Below, piece after piece: positions 47,060 through 58,729 of a stretch of 64,000 nt of DNA (its first letter is position 1; each line of letters opens with the position of its first letter). The position numbers and the translations under genes are program-made. The stretch comes from Zhengitettix transpicula (lineage: Eukaryota > Arthropoda > Insecta > Orthoptera > Tetrigidae), in NCBI GenBank assembly GCA_037074705.1, contig CM073591.1, forward strand, positions 86,284,032 to 86,348,031, written 5' to 3'. The notes under the pieces are model-generated. The model did not search any database, was not told the DNA's origin, and saw only the letters and a list, made by a program, of their open reading frames with translations.

Positions 47060-50000
47060 TTAAAATTGAATAATAATAAAAATTCTGTCTACTAGGCAGA
47101 TATACATATTATTATTTCATTTAAATACGAAGATATATTTCTTTAGAAAACATCAATATTCTGTATAGTTAATTCTATACCCTTCTAAGATTTTAAATGA
47201 TTAGTTCCTAATTTTCTTATACATTACATAAAATAATTGTGAATAAACACAAAAAGCATGCTTGTTTTAACATTTTTTTAAAAGTTCACCTGATCATGAA
47301 GTGCTAAATTACAGATTAAATGTACTGAATTATTATATTAGTAACATTATTAATGAATCTTCTTCTGACTGACCATTATATTTATTCATATATTGCGTTA
47401 TTGTAGTTAGATAAATATAATTATTAAATATTATATTATATTAAATACTTGTTTTGCTTCTTTCACAAGCATTGTAACAATATTTATTTTCGAAATAATA
47501 CGTTTGCATATACCAAGTTTTTTTCCCTGGTAAAAGTCGAAGCACTTATTTTCGAATCTGAGTTAAACGTAAAGCTAAGGCTTTTATGTAGTTTTAATAA
47601 TAGCCGAAAATATGTGTTACGCAAAGGCTACCTGGTAGAAATTCTAATCTGTGTGGAATATATTATTAAACTTTAAAAGGTTTCGCGAAAGCAATGTGAC
47701 CCAAAGGCAAGTGCGATGTTGGAGCATATGGGACAAGACACGGTGTACCGCGGGTATCGACCGGCCGCCGGGCAGCGGCACCTGATATCGATTGTGGCGG
47801 TCGACAGCTCGACGCCGCGACAGAGCGACGCCTACAACCCCACCCACACCACCGCCCATACCCACACCCGCACCCCTCACAGTACCGAGAAGTGGCATCT
47901 TACGCCGTGACACTGCATGCTAAATCTCGTAAAGCGTGCAGAGTGTTTCTCCGCCCCTCTCGCCCTTGCACGTATGTAAACTAAGAGTAAAAGTGGCAAA
48001 GAAAACAAGGCGACCACAGGTGCTCGCACGAATCTAATACTTCCATCGATAACTTCATGAATCGAATAACAGCGGTTTCTTAGAATCAAATCATAAAGTC
48101 TTAGAATATCGATCATATAACATCAAGATAACTTTATGAGCGCTGCTATATTTAGTACATTTCTTTGTTTTATTATATACAACATTCCAGAGTATTGCAG
48201 TCTCTTAAAATGAATAAACACACGTTTCCTCATTTACAATTATCGGATACGAAATCTTGCACGTCCAACAGTAAAAAGGAATCATCATCACTATCCGCGG
48301 TCATATTTCCCTATGTTCTAGAAAAAATTATTGAAAAATATTATGCGCTAATAAATATACTTTTATGACCATAAACATAATAGGAGCTATCCGACTTTAT
48401 TTTAGACAACCGTATTCCTCGAGGGAAACTGATTCTCTCGGAAAGAAATATATTTTTTAGAGCCTGTCGTTCATATTTACAGGAATTGAAATTTTAATTA
48501 TGGTAACATTTGAAACACATTATTATTTTTATCCAATTTTATATTTAAATTTATTTATATTTGTTTGTTTTACTGTTTTACTGTTTGCCTGATAAAACTA
48601 TTGGATAAAAATATAAACAAAGAAAACTATGTATTAAAAGGCTTTTTACTTATAAATAAATAAATTCAAGCCCTTCTTTGAAGTCCTCAGATATCCATTT
48701 ATTCTATTTCGTCACAACGCCAAATAAATACAGCAGCTTTCGGCTAAATTAACGCCATAATCGTCTTTATAAAACAAATAGAGAAACAATGACATAAATC
48801 TACTCTAATTTTTTAATTAATTCCACTCAAATATTATATAATTACAATCATGTTTATCAAATACAAAAAAAATATCTACTTTTTAAAAATTGTACCATTT
48901 AAACGTCGTATTCAACTACATCGTCAAGTTTGGTCATGAAATTCTCATTCGCTTGTCCACATCAACATCGTAACTCAATTCATTAAATTTATTTTTATTT
49001 AATTACATATTATTTTATTACATTTATTATAATTAACCTTCATCAATTTATAGCAATCAATTTTGTTCTTTTGGTTATTTAAACATTAATATGTACTATT
49101 ATAAATAATTTCACCTTAAGACAATTAAATTATCAATACCAACTTGAATTAACCCTAAATTAAATTTATCAGATGAAATAGAAACAATAAAACACAACCT
49201 CAATTTCCTCATTATTTTGAAAATATTTATCATTACAATACATTACAAGCAATATTATATAAACATTTATTTTATCTTTTCTAAACATTTCTCTTAAAAT
49301 TTACTAAGGTTTCCTGTCACTTCTTTTATTCACAATACTATTCATATTTATATATAAATATAATTAATTCCAACAAAAACCTTATATTGAGTGATTCCTC
49401 CTTATGAAGAACTAATTAAATTTTTATTTTCCCGGAGCTAATTTAAATTATTTGTTTCTTAGAAAAATCATTTAATTTTTGAGGTTTCCAGGAGGTCACG
49501 TGTCTGTTTTAAGGAAGTACAGTAAGACAATATGATTACAAATCCAGGTGTAACTTACATCCTAATTATTTGTTATTGTAAAAATTCCATTCGTCCAGAC
49601 TGACACGTAGAAGTTAGACAGTCACGTATTAAATTAAAAACTGGTAAAGATAATTATGGAAATATAGCTAAAAGCTCAGGAAAAAATTCAAAATTAAACA
49701 AATTTGAAAATTATGAAATAGTATTTCATGAATTGTGATCGAGTAAAACAATTCACGATAATTTTATTATTATTAATATTACTTACACAATTTTGCTCCA
49801 CTGTTAATTATATTCCAAGTTTACGATCACGGGAACCAAACGGTCAGTTATATTTTAATTGTAATAATTAAGGTTTTTTACGAATACTTTTCCCATACGC
49901 AATAAATTCGTATGGCTGTATCCTGGGAAAGAGGGAAGTAACTTTTATCAGAAAAGCTAATTTCATCTTCTTTGCTGGGGACAGCCACATTCTCACAGGT

Positions 50001-51240
50001 CAAAAACAGGTCAATACTTTGAATCTTAGATAAACGATAATGTAATGATGTGGATTTAGGTAGTTGGGTCAATATCTCTTAATTCAGAGAGAGAGGGAGA
50101 GAGAGAGAGAGAGAGAACGTGAGAAGAACTGAAGTTGCACTAAGTTGTAACGTGGAGTTCCAAGTTGGAAAGGAAGATGAAGTGATCTTTTATTGCGCCA
50201 AGGCGGTAGTAAAGGATCCTGATTCCAAGATTCAACATCCAAGTGTTCTTGTAATTCTACAAAGAAGACGCTAGTCTTAAGGCTTGTTACTTTTTTCTCT
50301 AAGTTATTGTCCTTTATTGGCTATTGCAGCACAGAATTTGTATGCTTTGTACGTAAAATAAGACTCGACGTTATGTTAAATCAATTGTATTAAATCTAGA
50401 GAAGAAAACTGTAGATTCGTATTATAAAATTTAAAGTAATTTAGCTCAAGTACTTCTTATTTATTTTATTCAAATAGTGGTAATGAAATCTTTAAATAAT
50501 GATCCCTTGATAAACTTTGTACAACTAATATTTCCCACAGTAATAAAATTATTACCCAATAATTTAATAAAATTAATAATATTAAAAAAACAGTATAAAT
50601 GAAAAAAAATCATCACAGGGTAATTGTGAGGATTACTGAATCTGAACGTATTTAGGATGATAAAATTAACAAAATAGAAAGAAAAGATAAATTTTAAATT
50701 AGGAAATTATCAGACTTCAAGGAGAACACGTAAATTAAGTTAAATCGATTTATGATCTTGACGAGACGATTTCTGGGATGTGGGTTGCGGACGTTGGCGT
50801 TTTATTGTTTCATTATTGGGTGTTGATGTGACGTTTTAAGCTTCATACTCTAACAGCATTAATCATCATTAGTCGCCGCCAAATAGCTGATAACCGCTCT
50901 GAATACTGCCCGAAAACGAACTCTTTGAATTTCAGCTCCTGCCTCTTCATGATCAACTTTCCCCTTCAAATAATGGTAATTAAAAATCATTCCGGTGAGT
51001 TACTTTCGGCAGTATTTTAATCTTCTGAGTCGCACAAATTTCAATTATTTCTTGAAATCTATATTTTATATATTAAATTGGGTAGTTAATTTGTTCGGCG
51101 TTAATCACAAAGGAATGTCTGGAAATAGTCCTGTCAAATGATAGAAAATAGAGGAAAGTTTTGGAAGTTTTCATATTTCGTATTAAAATATTTCCATCAA
51201 TTAAATATTGCCCGTAACATTTTAATCTCCAATGAGTACC
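47060..51240. other. AT-rich interval; CpG-rich island 47690-47970
   Basis: No gene recognised. About 47700-47970 is strongly GC/CpG-rich (CCGGCCGCCGGGCAGCGGC, GGCGGTCGACAGCTCGACG, then CCCACCCACACC repeats). Frames at 47716-47910 (plus) and 47644-47913 (minus) both run through it; neither shows a known motif. Confidence 0.3.
50086..50116. repeat. (GA)n microsatellite
   Basis: About 15 GA units with one GGGA interruption. Confidence 0.93.
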
Positions 51241-51720
51241 CTTTAAATTTTATTATTAAACACACAAACCGAAGGTTGAACAAAATCCAATAACATACAG
51301 TCAATCTTCCCCAAACATCTCTAACCAATTTTTTACACGTACTCCCTTATTACAAATTTCTACATCACAAATTTATCCAAATATTCAAAGAATTTCAAAT
51401 ATCCATCAATTACAGATTCCACTAATACCCTTTTCTACTTGATCAAAAACCACAAGGACTCACTTGACACATACAGCAAACATTATGTTGTTTACAAAAT
51501 TTCTTGCTCTAATTGTAATTCCTGCTACATAGGGCAAACATAACGTTCCCTTAAAACACCTATCAAGGAACATATGTCTAATATCAAGCTTCCCATTGAC
51601 AAACAATTTGTAGTATCCAAACACATAATCAATTCTAAACATACATTTGATTGGCAAAATGCTAAGATTTTAGACATTGACACCAGGTACAATTTCAGAC
51701 TCATTTCAGACAGCTATTAA
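51241..51720 (+). pseudogene. Penelope-like element: GIY-YIG endonuclease relic
   Basis: Frame 1 of the window is open from about 51325 to 51540, then again to TAA at 51718-51720. LIKNHKDSLDTYSKHY leads into VVYKISCSNCNSCYIGQT, then RSLKTPIKEH and HTFDWQNAKILDID. This is the C-terminal GIY-YIG nuclease domain of Penelope-like retroelements, including the Cys pair between the two halves of the GIY-YIG motif, the conserved Arg and the downstream Glu. The domain nicks DNA for target-primed reverse transcription. A TAA at 51541-51543 follows YIGQT directly, so the copy is dead. The RT domain is not recognisable upstream; the element is 5'-truncated. Confidence 0.85.
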
Positions 51721-52045
51721 TGTACAAGCAGACACTATGAAACTCAATAATTGCCATGATCCCTTATTATTACGCTAAACCTTCTGTTTTGCCATTGTCG
51801 TTGCTCCCTTATTATTACGCTAAACCTTCGGCTCTCCCATTGTTTTTGCGTTTTTGTCACTTTTGAGTTTTGTCAACTGACAAGTGCAGTTGTGCCGCTC
51901 TCGGCTCTTCTTTGCACCTGACTAAAGGGACAAGGATCCCAGAAACGTTGTGTGGTATTTATATTATCACTTTTTGTCTGAATTGGCTAACTTTCTTATT
52001 CATTCTTTCAATCAGACGAAAATTTTTTCATTTTAAAAAATTTCT
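51721..52045 (+). mobile_element. Penelope-like element 3' end
   Basis: Follows the GIY-YIG frame in the same orientation. TTTTGTCAACTGACAAGTGC, TTGCACCTGACTAAAGGG, GATCCCAGAAACGTTGTG, TATTTATATTATCACTTT and a final TTTCAATCAGACGAAAATTTT block make up the tail. The same tail recurs without the ORF at 46.7 kb and in inverted pairs at 16.4 and 55.0 kb. GGGA/TCCC can pair between the CTGA and GAAACG boxes. Two copies of CCCTTATTATTACGCTAAACC (near 51762 and 51808) form a 46-bp-period duplication just before it. Confidence 0.8.
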
Positions 52046-52087
52046 TGTTTTTCTCATTTTATTTATAGTCGCATAAACGGCTAAGAT

Positions 52088-52232
52088 CAATACCGACATT
52101 TTGTTGACCTCTGTAGCATTTTACGGGGAACTAATTTTTGGGGGTTCCTCGGAATGGAAACACACAACATCCATAAACCTCGCCGGGATTCGAATCCGCC
52201 ACCTCTGTGATGCGAGACACCACAGGAGGTCG
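52088..52232 (-). repeat. tRNA-derived SINE fragment
   Basis: The reverse strand carries GGTGGCGGATTCGAATCCCG at about 52184-52203, a near-perfect Pol III B box (GATTCGAATCC). It is preceded by CTGTGGTGTCTCGCATCAC and followed by GGCGAGGTTTATGGATG and GTGTTTCCATTCC. The head resembles that of the SINE at 24716 (GTTGTGGTGTAGTGG). It is not a full tRNA: acceptor and anticodon stems cannot be drawn. Confidence 0.65.
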
Positions 52233-52239
52233 TGTTTAA

Positions 52240-53412
52240 GAGGTTTTTTCAGGTATCTGAACATTAATTTCAGTTTTCCAACAAAATTTATGCTTGTTTC
52301 TTCTAATTTTCTACAATTTTTGTAAATGAAACTATATAACGTTTAATTAATCGGAGAAGATGTATTAAATTATGTAGTTTAAAAATTCCTACATTTATTG
52401 TGACTTACGATTATTAGACCTATTGACTAGTAGCGGACTGAAGAGAGAATTTTAATGTTTATTTGACTTGCACGGTTGAATATTGTATTTATTTTCGTAT
52501 TTACAATTTTAGAACAATAGAAAAGTTTTGCAAAGTATGACATAGCGTCGTGTTAACAACTTTTTATTTTTTTATACTTTATTTTGTAATTTTATGACCG
52601 AATTCTGAATAATTACATTATAAACTGAGTAGTCATAAAAATATCCATTAAAATTGTAAATTTAAAAAAAATAAATTGCGGCACTTAAGATACACGGCCC
52701 AATTCAAATTGACCGTACTAGCTTTTTCGAGCATATCATTTCCTTTATTATAATTGTGAGGTTCATTTGAATGCAGGCGTATAGGCTGCTTGGATTAACT
52801 AAGAGTGTTCCCAGACAGAAAATTCTGATTAAATCCATAAGTGTACGGTTTCAGTGTATTTCACTTCGAATGCATGATTTGTTATACGAAAATTACTGCG
52901 AAATAAAATACAGAAAATTAATACGAACATATAAACGTGTATTCTGGAATCTAAAGAATCAAATTATGAATTAATATTTGCAATTAATATTATGAATATT
53001 GCGAAGACTCTGAAAATTGTTTGTATAAATAATAATAATTTTTTTCAAATAAAAAATATTATTTCCCTTAATAGTTTTATTCTAAGTATTTTTAGTAAAT
53101 TCGTATTATCGTCTATTTTTTCATGAAAAAGTCTCCTAGATTGAAATATCATGCTGTGAAATTATCTCTTACTCGATAATCAACCTTAAAATACTCCTAA
53201 ATCAGTTTTATTTTACGAATACTCACGAAACCTTTCCCTCAGTTTGAATGAATAAAATGTACGGCTTCATTATTCTTCATTGTCTTAACTCTTATTACAC
53301 AGAAATAAAATTTTCACAGATTGCTATATAATATGTTACCTTTGTACGACTTCCAGCAGGAAGTAAATCAATTATTGTTAGCTACTCTCAAGAAGGACAG
53401 TAAAAATTGTAT
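52240..53412. other. AT-rich interval
   Basis: No feature recognised. Confidence 0.5.
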
Positions 53413-53416
53413 ATAT

Positions 53417-54402
53417 TGTAATAATCACCAAATAGGCTTTAATTAATTTAAAGAATTTTCCCCACGTGGTGGTGACATTTAATGTAATAATCAATTAAAT
53501 AGGTTTAATTAAATGAAAAAGATAATCAAATGTTTTACAAACAAAATAATTTATTATCAATTTGTGGCTTCTAAAAATTAAAAACAATTGCAATCAAAAT
53601 TTAATGTCTTATCTCAGGGCCTCCACTGGGTTTGATAATTAACAGAGTAAATAATTTAATGATCTGATTAACAATTCAGTTTAAAATTTACCTAAAAAAC
53701 AATCAGTCGATAAATGAAAGAAAGCTAAATGAAAAACGAACGAAATGAAAGATGAACGAAATCTGACTTTTCCCTTTTAGTTATCGTTCACAAATATATT
53801 TATCAAAGTTTTGTTACTCACATATTGTTCGACTGGTACCATCATTATTTGTAGCTTCAAAGGTACACTATATTGCAAATTTTATTACACTGATTCTAAA
53901 TTTCCTCACAGATTCTACACATATGAAGTCGAAATGCAATTACACAGCTCCCAGGAAAATCGGATGATCTTCTCCTAATTGGTCAGCTATCGGATGGCGG
54001 CGTTTTCCCTCAACGCAAAATTGCTCAATTGCTTTATAATGAAGCAACCCTTGCTTCACCGTTGGCTAGTTGTTAGAACATCTATCTGCTTGCTTACAGG
54101 AACTCACGATTAGTCTTTTACTGATTTATTTATCAAATGTCTCGGTGGAGATTTATTTTTAATGTCTCTCCTCTCGTGGCTGATCATAGACGTCGACTTT
54201 TCTCTTTCGCTCCTCGCCGTAGACTGCAAACTAACTATACTTTTGCGCGCGTAATCGCCATTCAGACTAGACTCCTCAACAAATAAACAAAGCCCGCCGC
54301 TTATTGTTGCTTTGCTCGCACATATACCGCTTACAATTAATTTATTCGATAACAATTTAAATTATTTAAAAACAATTAATGGCTTAATTAATTAGCATTA
54401 CA
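53417..54402 (-). mobile_element. Solo LTR, copy 4
   Basis: A 986-bp reversed copy. Its own strand reads TGTAATGCTAATTAATTAAG at the start and ends ATTATTACA. ATAT flanks both edges (53413-53416 and 54403-54406). The internal GTGAGTAAC (donor-like; GTGAGT reversed at 53816-53821) and GTCAGATTTCGTTC match copies 1 and 2. The first ~450 bp of the LTR differ from the other copies. Confidence 0.75.
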
Positions 54403-54406
54403 ATAT

Positions 54407-54980
54407 GTACATTTGATAATGGTTTGTTTTTATAATAAAAGGAAGTTCCGACCGTCGTAAAGTTGAAGATTTCTCAACCAACTGGTGAAAGACTACTTTA
54501 TCGTCCAGAGCATGTGAGCCAAGAGGCTGACGTTTTTCTCAGATGGGGGAACGATGCATAAAAAGGGAAAGAAAAAAGATCTGAGGGCTTCTTGTTTTTG
54601 GAAATGTTTGCATATTAGTATTGTTTAGCTTATACGTATAGTGACACACTGGAGAGAAACACAGCTCTTTCAAGCGGCAACTAGGAAAACGGACTACGAA
54701 ACTGAACGAATATGGAAGCAGAGGAAGCCGCTTGCATTATAAAATGATGGCTCGGACGTTCAATAAATAAATAAAAAGAATTAATTAATTGTGAAGCAGT
54801 TTTGAATTATTTTAAAATAATTTGTAAATAAATTCATTTTTTAAAAATTTAACGCGTATTACACTATCAGTAGTTCCGATTATCGTCAAATTTTATTTAG
54901 TGCCTTGGAATTACACTTTGGATAATGAACTGAATTGCACTCTCCAATATAATAATTTTTTTATATTGAAAAATGTACGT
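54407..54980. other. Unrecognised unique sequence
   Basis: Moderately AT-rich, no frame or repeat recognised. Confidence 0.4.
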
Positions 54981-54984
54981 CTGT

Positions 54985-55250
54985 TTTTGAAAAATTAATA
55001 AGATAATATAGCCAAATACAGACTAAAGAAGTGATATAGATACCACTCAACGTTTCTGAAAATATTTTTTCTTTCTTTAGGTGTTAATAAAAACTAAAAA
55101 CACGAGAGCCGAGAACGACACAACTGCACAGTTCCGATGAAAAGCTAAAAAGCTAACACCTGAAGAAAGGGCCATGGTTTCCAGAAACTTTGTGTGGTAT
55201 TTATATCACTACTTTTGTCTTATTTGGCCATTATATCTTGTTATTAACAA
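54985..55250. repeat. Fold-back pair 4 of PLE-type 3' ends
   Basis: Arms 54985-55087 (minus) and 55152-55250 (plus) are inverted copies of the 51.9-kb PLE tail (GCCAAATA.AGAC, AGTGATATA.ATACCAC, GTTTCTG, AGGTGTTA). The plus arm has CTGAAGA at 55160-55166 and GAAAC at 55184-55188. The ~65-bp spacer (ACGAGAGCCGAGAACGACAC, reversed) is the upstream part of the same tail, so the two ends overlap in the middle. Confidence 0.87.
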
Positions 55251-55252
55251 CA

Positions 55253-55762
55253 ATTTTTTACTTTTTTTTCGCATCTAGATACAACAGTGTCATTTTAATG
55301 TTGGCTTCGAGCAAGGATCTAGAGTATTTAGACGGAAACAAAAAATTAACTCCACAACCGTCGTTCTTAAAAACAGCTGCTTGGCAAAGGGCTAACAGCT
55401 GCCGACTCATATCGGCAACTTCCATCTCTACGGAGACGAAGCCTCAGGAGCGGATATGGACCAAGTCTCCAACTAATATACACGGCTCGGTTCGCAAAGT
55501 TGGGAAAACTCTTCTCGCTAGGTTGTTAAATCCTGCGGGGCTACAGCGAGTTTCTTCTGAAGGCGTGTGCCGGTCCGCTGGGGGGTTGAGGATGTGGATG
55601 GGGAGGGTGTTGCTTAAAGTTTCTCCGCCGCCACCTCATATAGCTGCTTTGAGCGCTTTCCTATCGAAAGCCGATATATTCCGCGGAGCACCAGCTCTTC
55701 GAAATAAAACGTACGATTCTTACTTACAAGTTGAGGCTTCCTTTATTTACTTAATTAATTAG
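55253..55762 (+). other. Long open frame without recognised homology
   Basis: A 190-codon frame opens inside the right PLE arm (55190) and runs to 55762. The stretch 55360-55720 is GC-richer than its surroundings. Residues such as VGKTLLARLLNPAGLQRVSS and SPPPPHIAALSAFLSKADIF do not match a family I know. The start lies in a repeat and the end LIN runs into AT-rich DNA, so if coding at all it would be an internal exon with different borders. Chance in a GC-richer block is the simpler reading. Confidence 0.15.
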
Positions 55763-55769
55763 CGGTGTT

Positions 55770-56865
55770 TGTGAATAATTTCCACCAGGTGTGTCAAGGT
55801 AAATTACTAATTAATAAGTCTCCAAAAACTGGCTTTTGATTCTGCAGAGGAACATATTTGTGATAGACCCGAGACGCTAATTAAACATAATGCAAATAAA
55901 CAGAATTTAGTCAATCTCAGTACCGCATCTATGATATTAAAATATCAATCATTCTACCGTATTTCTTCTTTCTTTATGAGAACATTACACAACACACACT
56001 GTTGTATAATAAAAGAAGGATGTATATTTGTATGTATTTACGTTAGTTTCTATTCAAATGTAAATTCGTGGACAGATTGCAACAAAAAATTGAACACATA
56101 TTCTTCAAAACACGAGAAACGGTACTGTGGGGGGTGAGAAACCTGTAGCATTAAGGAGGAAAGAATTATCATTGAGAAATGTGATCAGTTTGTGTTAAAT
56201 TACTGCGCGCCAAGATATCATGACGTCACGCAGGAGAGACGTTACTGCGCGACGAACAAAGGAAATAGTTCCTTTTTTCCGTAATGAAATAAAGCCGAAA
56301 TATTTACATTGAGTAATAAGTATAATTTTATCCAGTAATACTCCATCGAATTAAAGTAAAAACCAATACGAAAAATTTCACGATCCTTGCGGAATATGTA
56401 AATTAAGTTTTGTGCCACTTTAGTGTATTTCTTTACATTATGAATCTAGATAATTAATTTAATCTTTCGTAGTGTCTGAAGACAGGTGGACAATTATATC
56501 CTGCAAAACTTAAAGAGTATATTTAAGTATTCTATTCGTAAATAAATGTTGAGGTATGTTTGTTCCTAGTTCCGTACATACTTTCGACCAATAGTGCATT
56601 AATCAGTTACATTTAGGTAAAATCACTTCTTGACTAAAGATTAATATAGAATTAAATACTTTTACGGGTTTATATGAATCAGTACACAGGCAAAGCCGGA
56701 CACATTACATAAGAATTAGAAATAAATCATAAACTGTTGAATTAATTATTCCCTATATTTGGAATTTTTATATTCTCTGCCCTATATTCCAAAGCAAGGA
56801 AACTGATTGTTGGAAAATTCTGTTTAAATATTACAAATCACAAAACTATTGAAGAATATATATAT
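55770..56865. other. AT-rich interval
   Basis: No feature recognised. Confidence 0.45.
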
Positions 56866-57596
56866 TGTAATATACAAAATAATAACAATAATTAAAAAGG
56901 ATTTTGCCTCACGTTGAGGTCATCATAAATGTCATATACAATTTAAGTCGTCAATTATTAAAATTATTTGATTGTCCACACGTTAAATCATCAAAATGTG
57001 GTCACTTAAAAATGAAAATAATTAATTAAATTGAACTAATTATTGAAAATTATCAAATGAAAGGAGCATGAAATAATAGCATTTATTCAATTTACTTAAC
57101 AATTCGTTTATTACGCACAAATATTTACCTTACACAACAAATTACTTGCTAAACTTTACAACAATTTTATACAAAAAAAATATCCTTTTCTCTTACCTCA
57201 GGGTCTTTATTGGGCCTTTTAAATAAAGAGTAATTAATTTTACAATTACTACAGACAAATATTGTTAATAAACTCTCAAAATATTGACGCCCTCGTGTCT
57301 AATTTCCAACTGAATTAATTTTTGTTCCGTCCTCGCCTGCGATCCTTCACCAACTGCTAAACTTAATTATACTGTACTCCGCAATGTCTTGTGGCTGACC
57401 GACAAATTTTGATTCCTTCCGTATTCAGCAATGTTTCGTGGCTGACTGCTGCTCCATCGACTTACGCTCACTAAGACCAAAAATGTCTTGGCCTGATTTC
57501 TCGTCCAGTACGTATCTCTGTGTGTTCGCTGGTAACAATTCAGTTCAATAATCTCTAATTATTAATTATTCTTTTAATTGCCCTTTCATCATTACT
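56866..57596 (-). mobile_element. Solo LTR, copy 5 (diverged, shorter)
   Basis: A 731-bp reversed relative of the LTR family. Its 3' part (CTCAGGGTCTTTATTGGG reversed, AATAAATGCTATTATTTC) is recognisable. The 5' terminus reads TAGTAATG instead of TGTAATG. It is bordered by TA-rich sequence at both ends and lies 18 bp from copy 2 in the opposite orientation. Confidence 0.6.
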
Positions 57597-57614
57597 ATAT
57601 ATATAAATATATAT

Positions 57615-58726
57615 TGTAATGCCAATTAATTAGGACATTAATTGTTTGAACATAAAAATTTAAATTGTTTTAGAAATCTATTATTGTGGCAGGAGCGTCC
57701 ATAGTGACAATGTAGTCCAGCTCTGTTGCTTTGTCGGAAGGTCAAAATGGCGTATGCGCGCTAAAACTCGAGAGAACCAGAGGTGAGTTCGCTGAAAAAC
57801 ATTGTGAGGAGGAGTTCGCGGAAAGACATCGTCGATGTGTAACTGTTAGTTGGTAACTAGGATTTAACAGAGTTGGTTGGTGTCGGGACATTTCGGGGGA
57901 CGGAACAAGTGATACTTGAGCAGAGTATTTATTATTATTAAACAAAGCTGTGAGTTCAGGACAAAGTAAAACATTCACGGAAGCACTACATCGAAACTTG
58001 CTAAGTACAAGCAGTTTTACGTCCATAGCCAGCCAGAAATAAAAAAATTGTAGTTTAAGTCCAAAGCAGTAAAGACTAGCAAATTTACAAACCACAGAAT
58101 TCACCTAAGGCAAACAGAATTCACCTAAGGTAAGCAGTCAACAGATAGCTGGAAAAAAAAGGGAGGATCATCCGAGTTCCTGACATCCTATAAATTTTTA
58201 CTAGAATCAGTGTAAAATCTGTGAATCTTAGAATCAGTGTAAAATATCGCAATAGTGTTTTTCGATAACGAAAGGTATGCTGGAACCAACTGGACAGATG
58301 TGAGTAACAAGTTACAAAATAATTATTTATGTAAACGTAATTAAAAGATAGAAGTCAGATTTCGTTCTAGTTTAAATTGTTAATCAGAGTTAATCTTTTT
58401 ACTTTTTAATTTCGTTCTATTTTAATTGTCAAGTTAATTTCTTTTCTTTTAGTCGACGTATTGTTTAGGTAAATGTGATTTGTTGTTAATAAGATTTTAA
58501 ATATACTTGATGTGTCCATTTTTAAACCCAGTGAAGACCCTGGGAAATTAATATTTTAAATTTGTAATTTTTTTAAATTATTGCCACAAAAATAAATAAA
58601 TATCTTGTTTGTTAATTGATTAATTCTTTTATTTAATTAACGACTTCCATTTGATTATTACATAAATAGCTTCAACGAGAGGTTAATTCTTTAAATTAAT
58701 TAAAGGCTATTTATTTTATTATTACA
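57615..58726 (+). mobile_element. Solo LTR, copy 2
   Basis: A 1,112-bp unit TGTAATG...ATTACA, preceded by ATAT (57611-57614) and followed by TTAT, a one-mismatch duplication. Large parts align with copy 1: CAATTAATTAGG.CATTAATTG, TTTACGTCCATAGCCAGCCAG, GGAGGATCATCCGA, AATCAGTGTAAAATCTGTGA. GTGAGT at 58300-58305 occupies the place of GTAAGT in copy 1. A 20-bp tandem duplication (ACAGAATTCACCTAAGG twice) lies at about 58093-58130. Confidence 0.75.
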
Positions 58727-58729
58727 TTA

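Noticed and set aside
52088..52232. Possible true tRNA gene because of the GATTCGAATCC box
   Set aside because: No acceptor or anticodon stem can be formed; fits a tRNA-derived SINE better.
53417..57596. A complete LTR retrotransposon bounded by copies 4 and 5 (same orientation, 2.5 kb between)
   Set aside because: Copy 4 has its own ATAT duplications, the interior has no gag-pol, and it contains a PLE fold-back; two independent solo LTRs are simpler.
57742..58104. 120-codon minus-strand frame
   Set aside because: Antisense within solo LTR copy 2; absent from copy 1.
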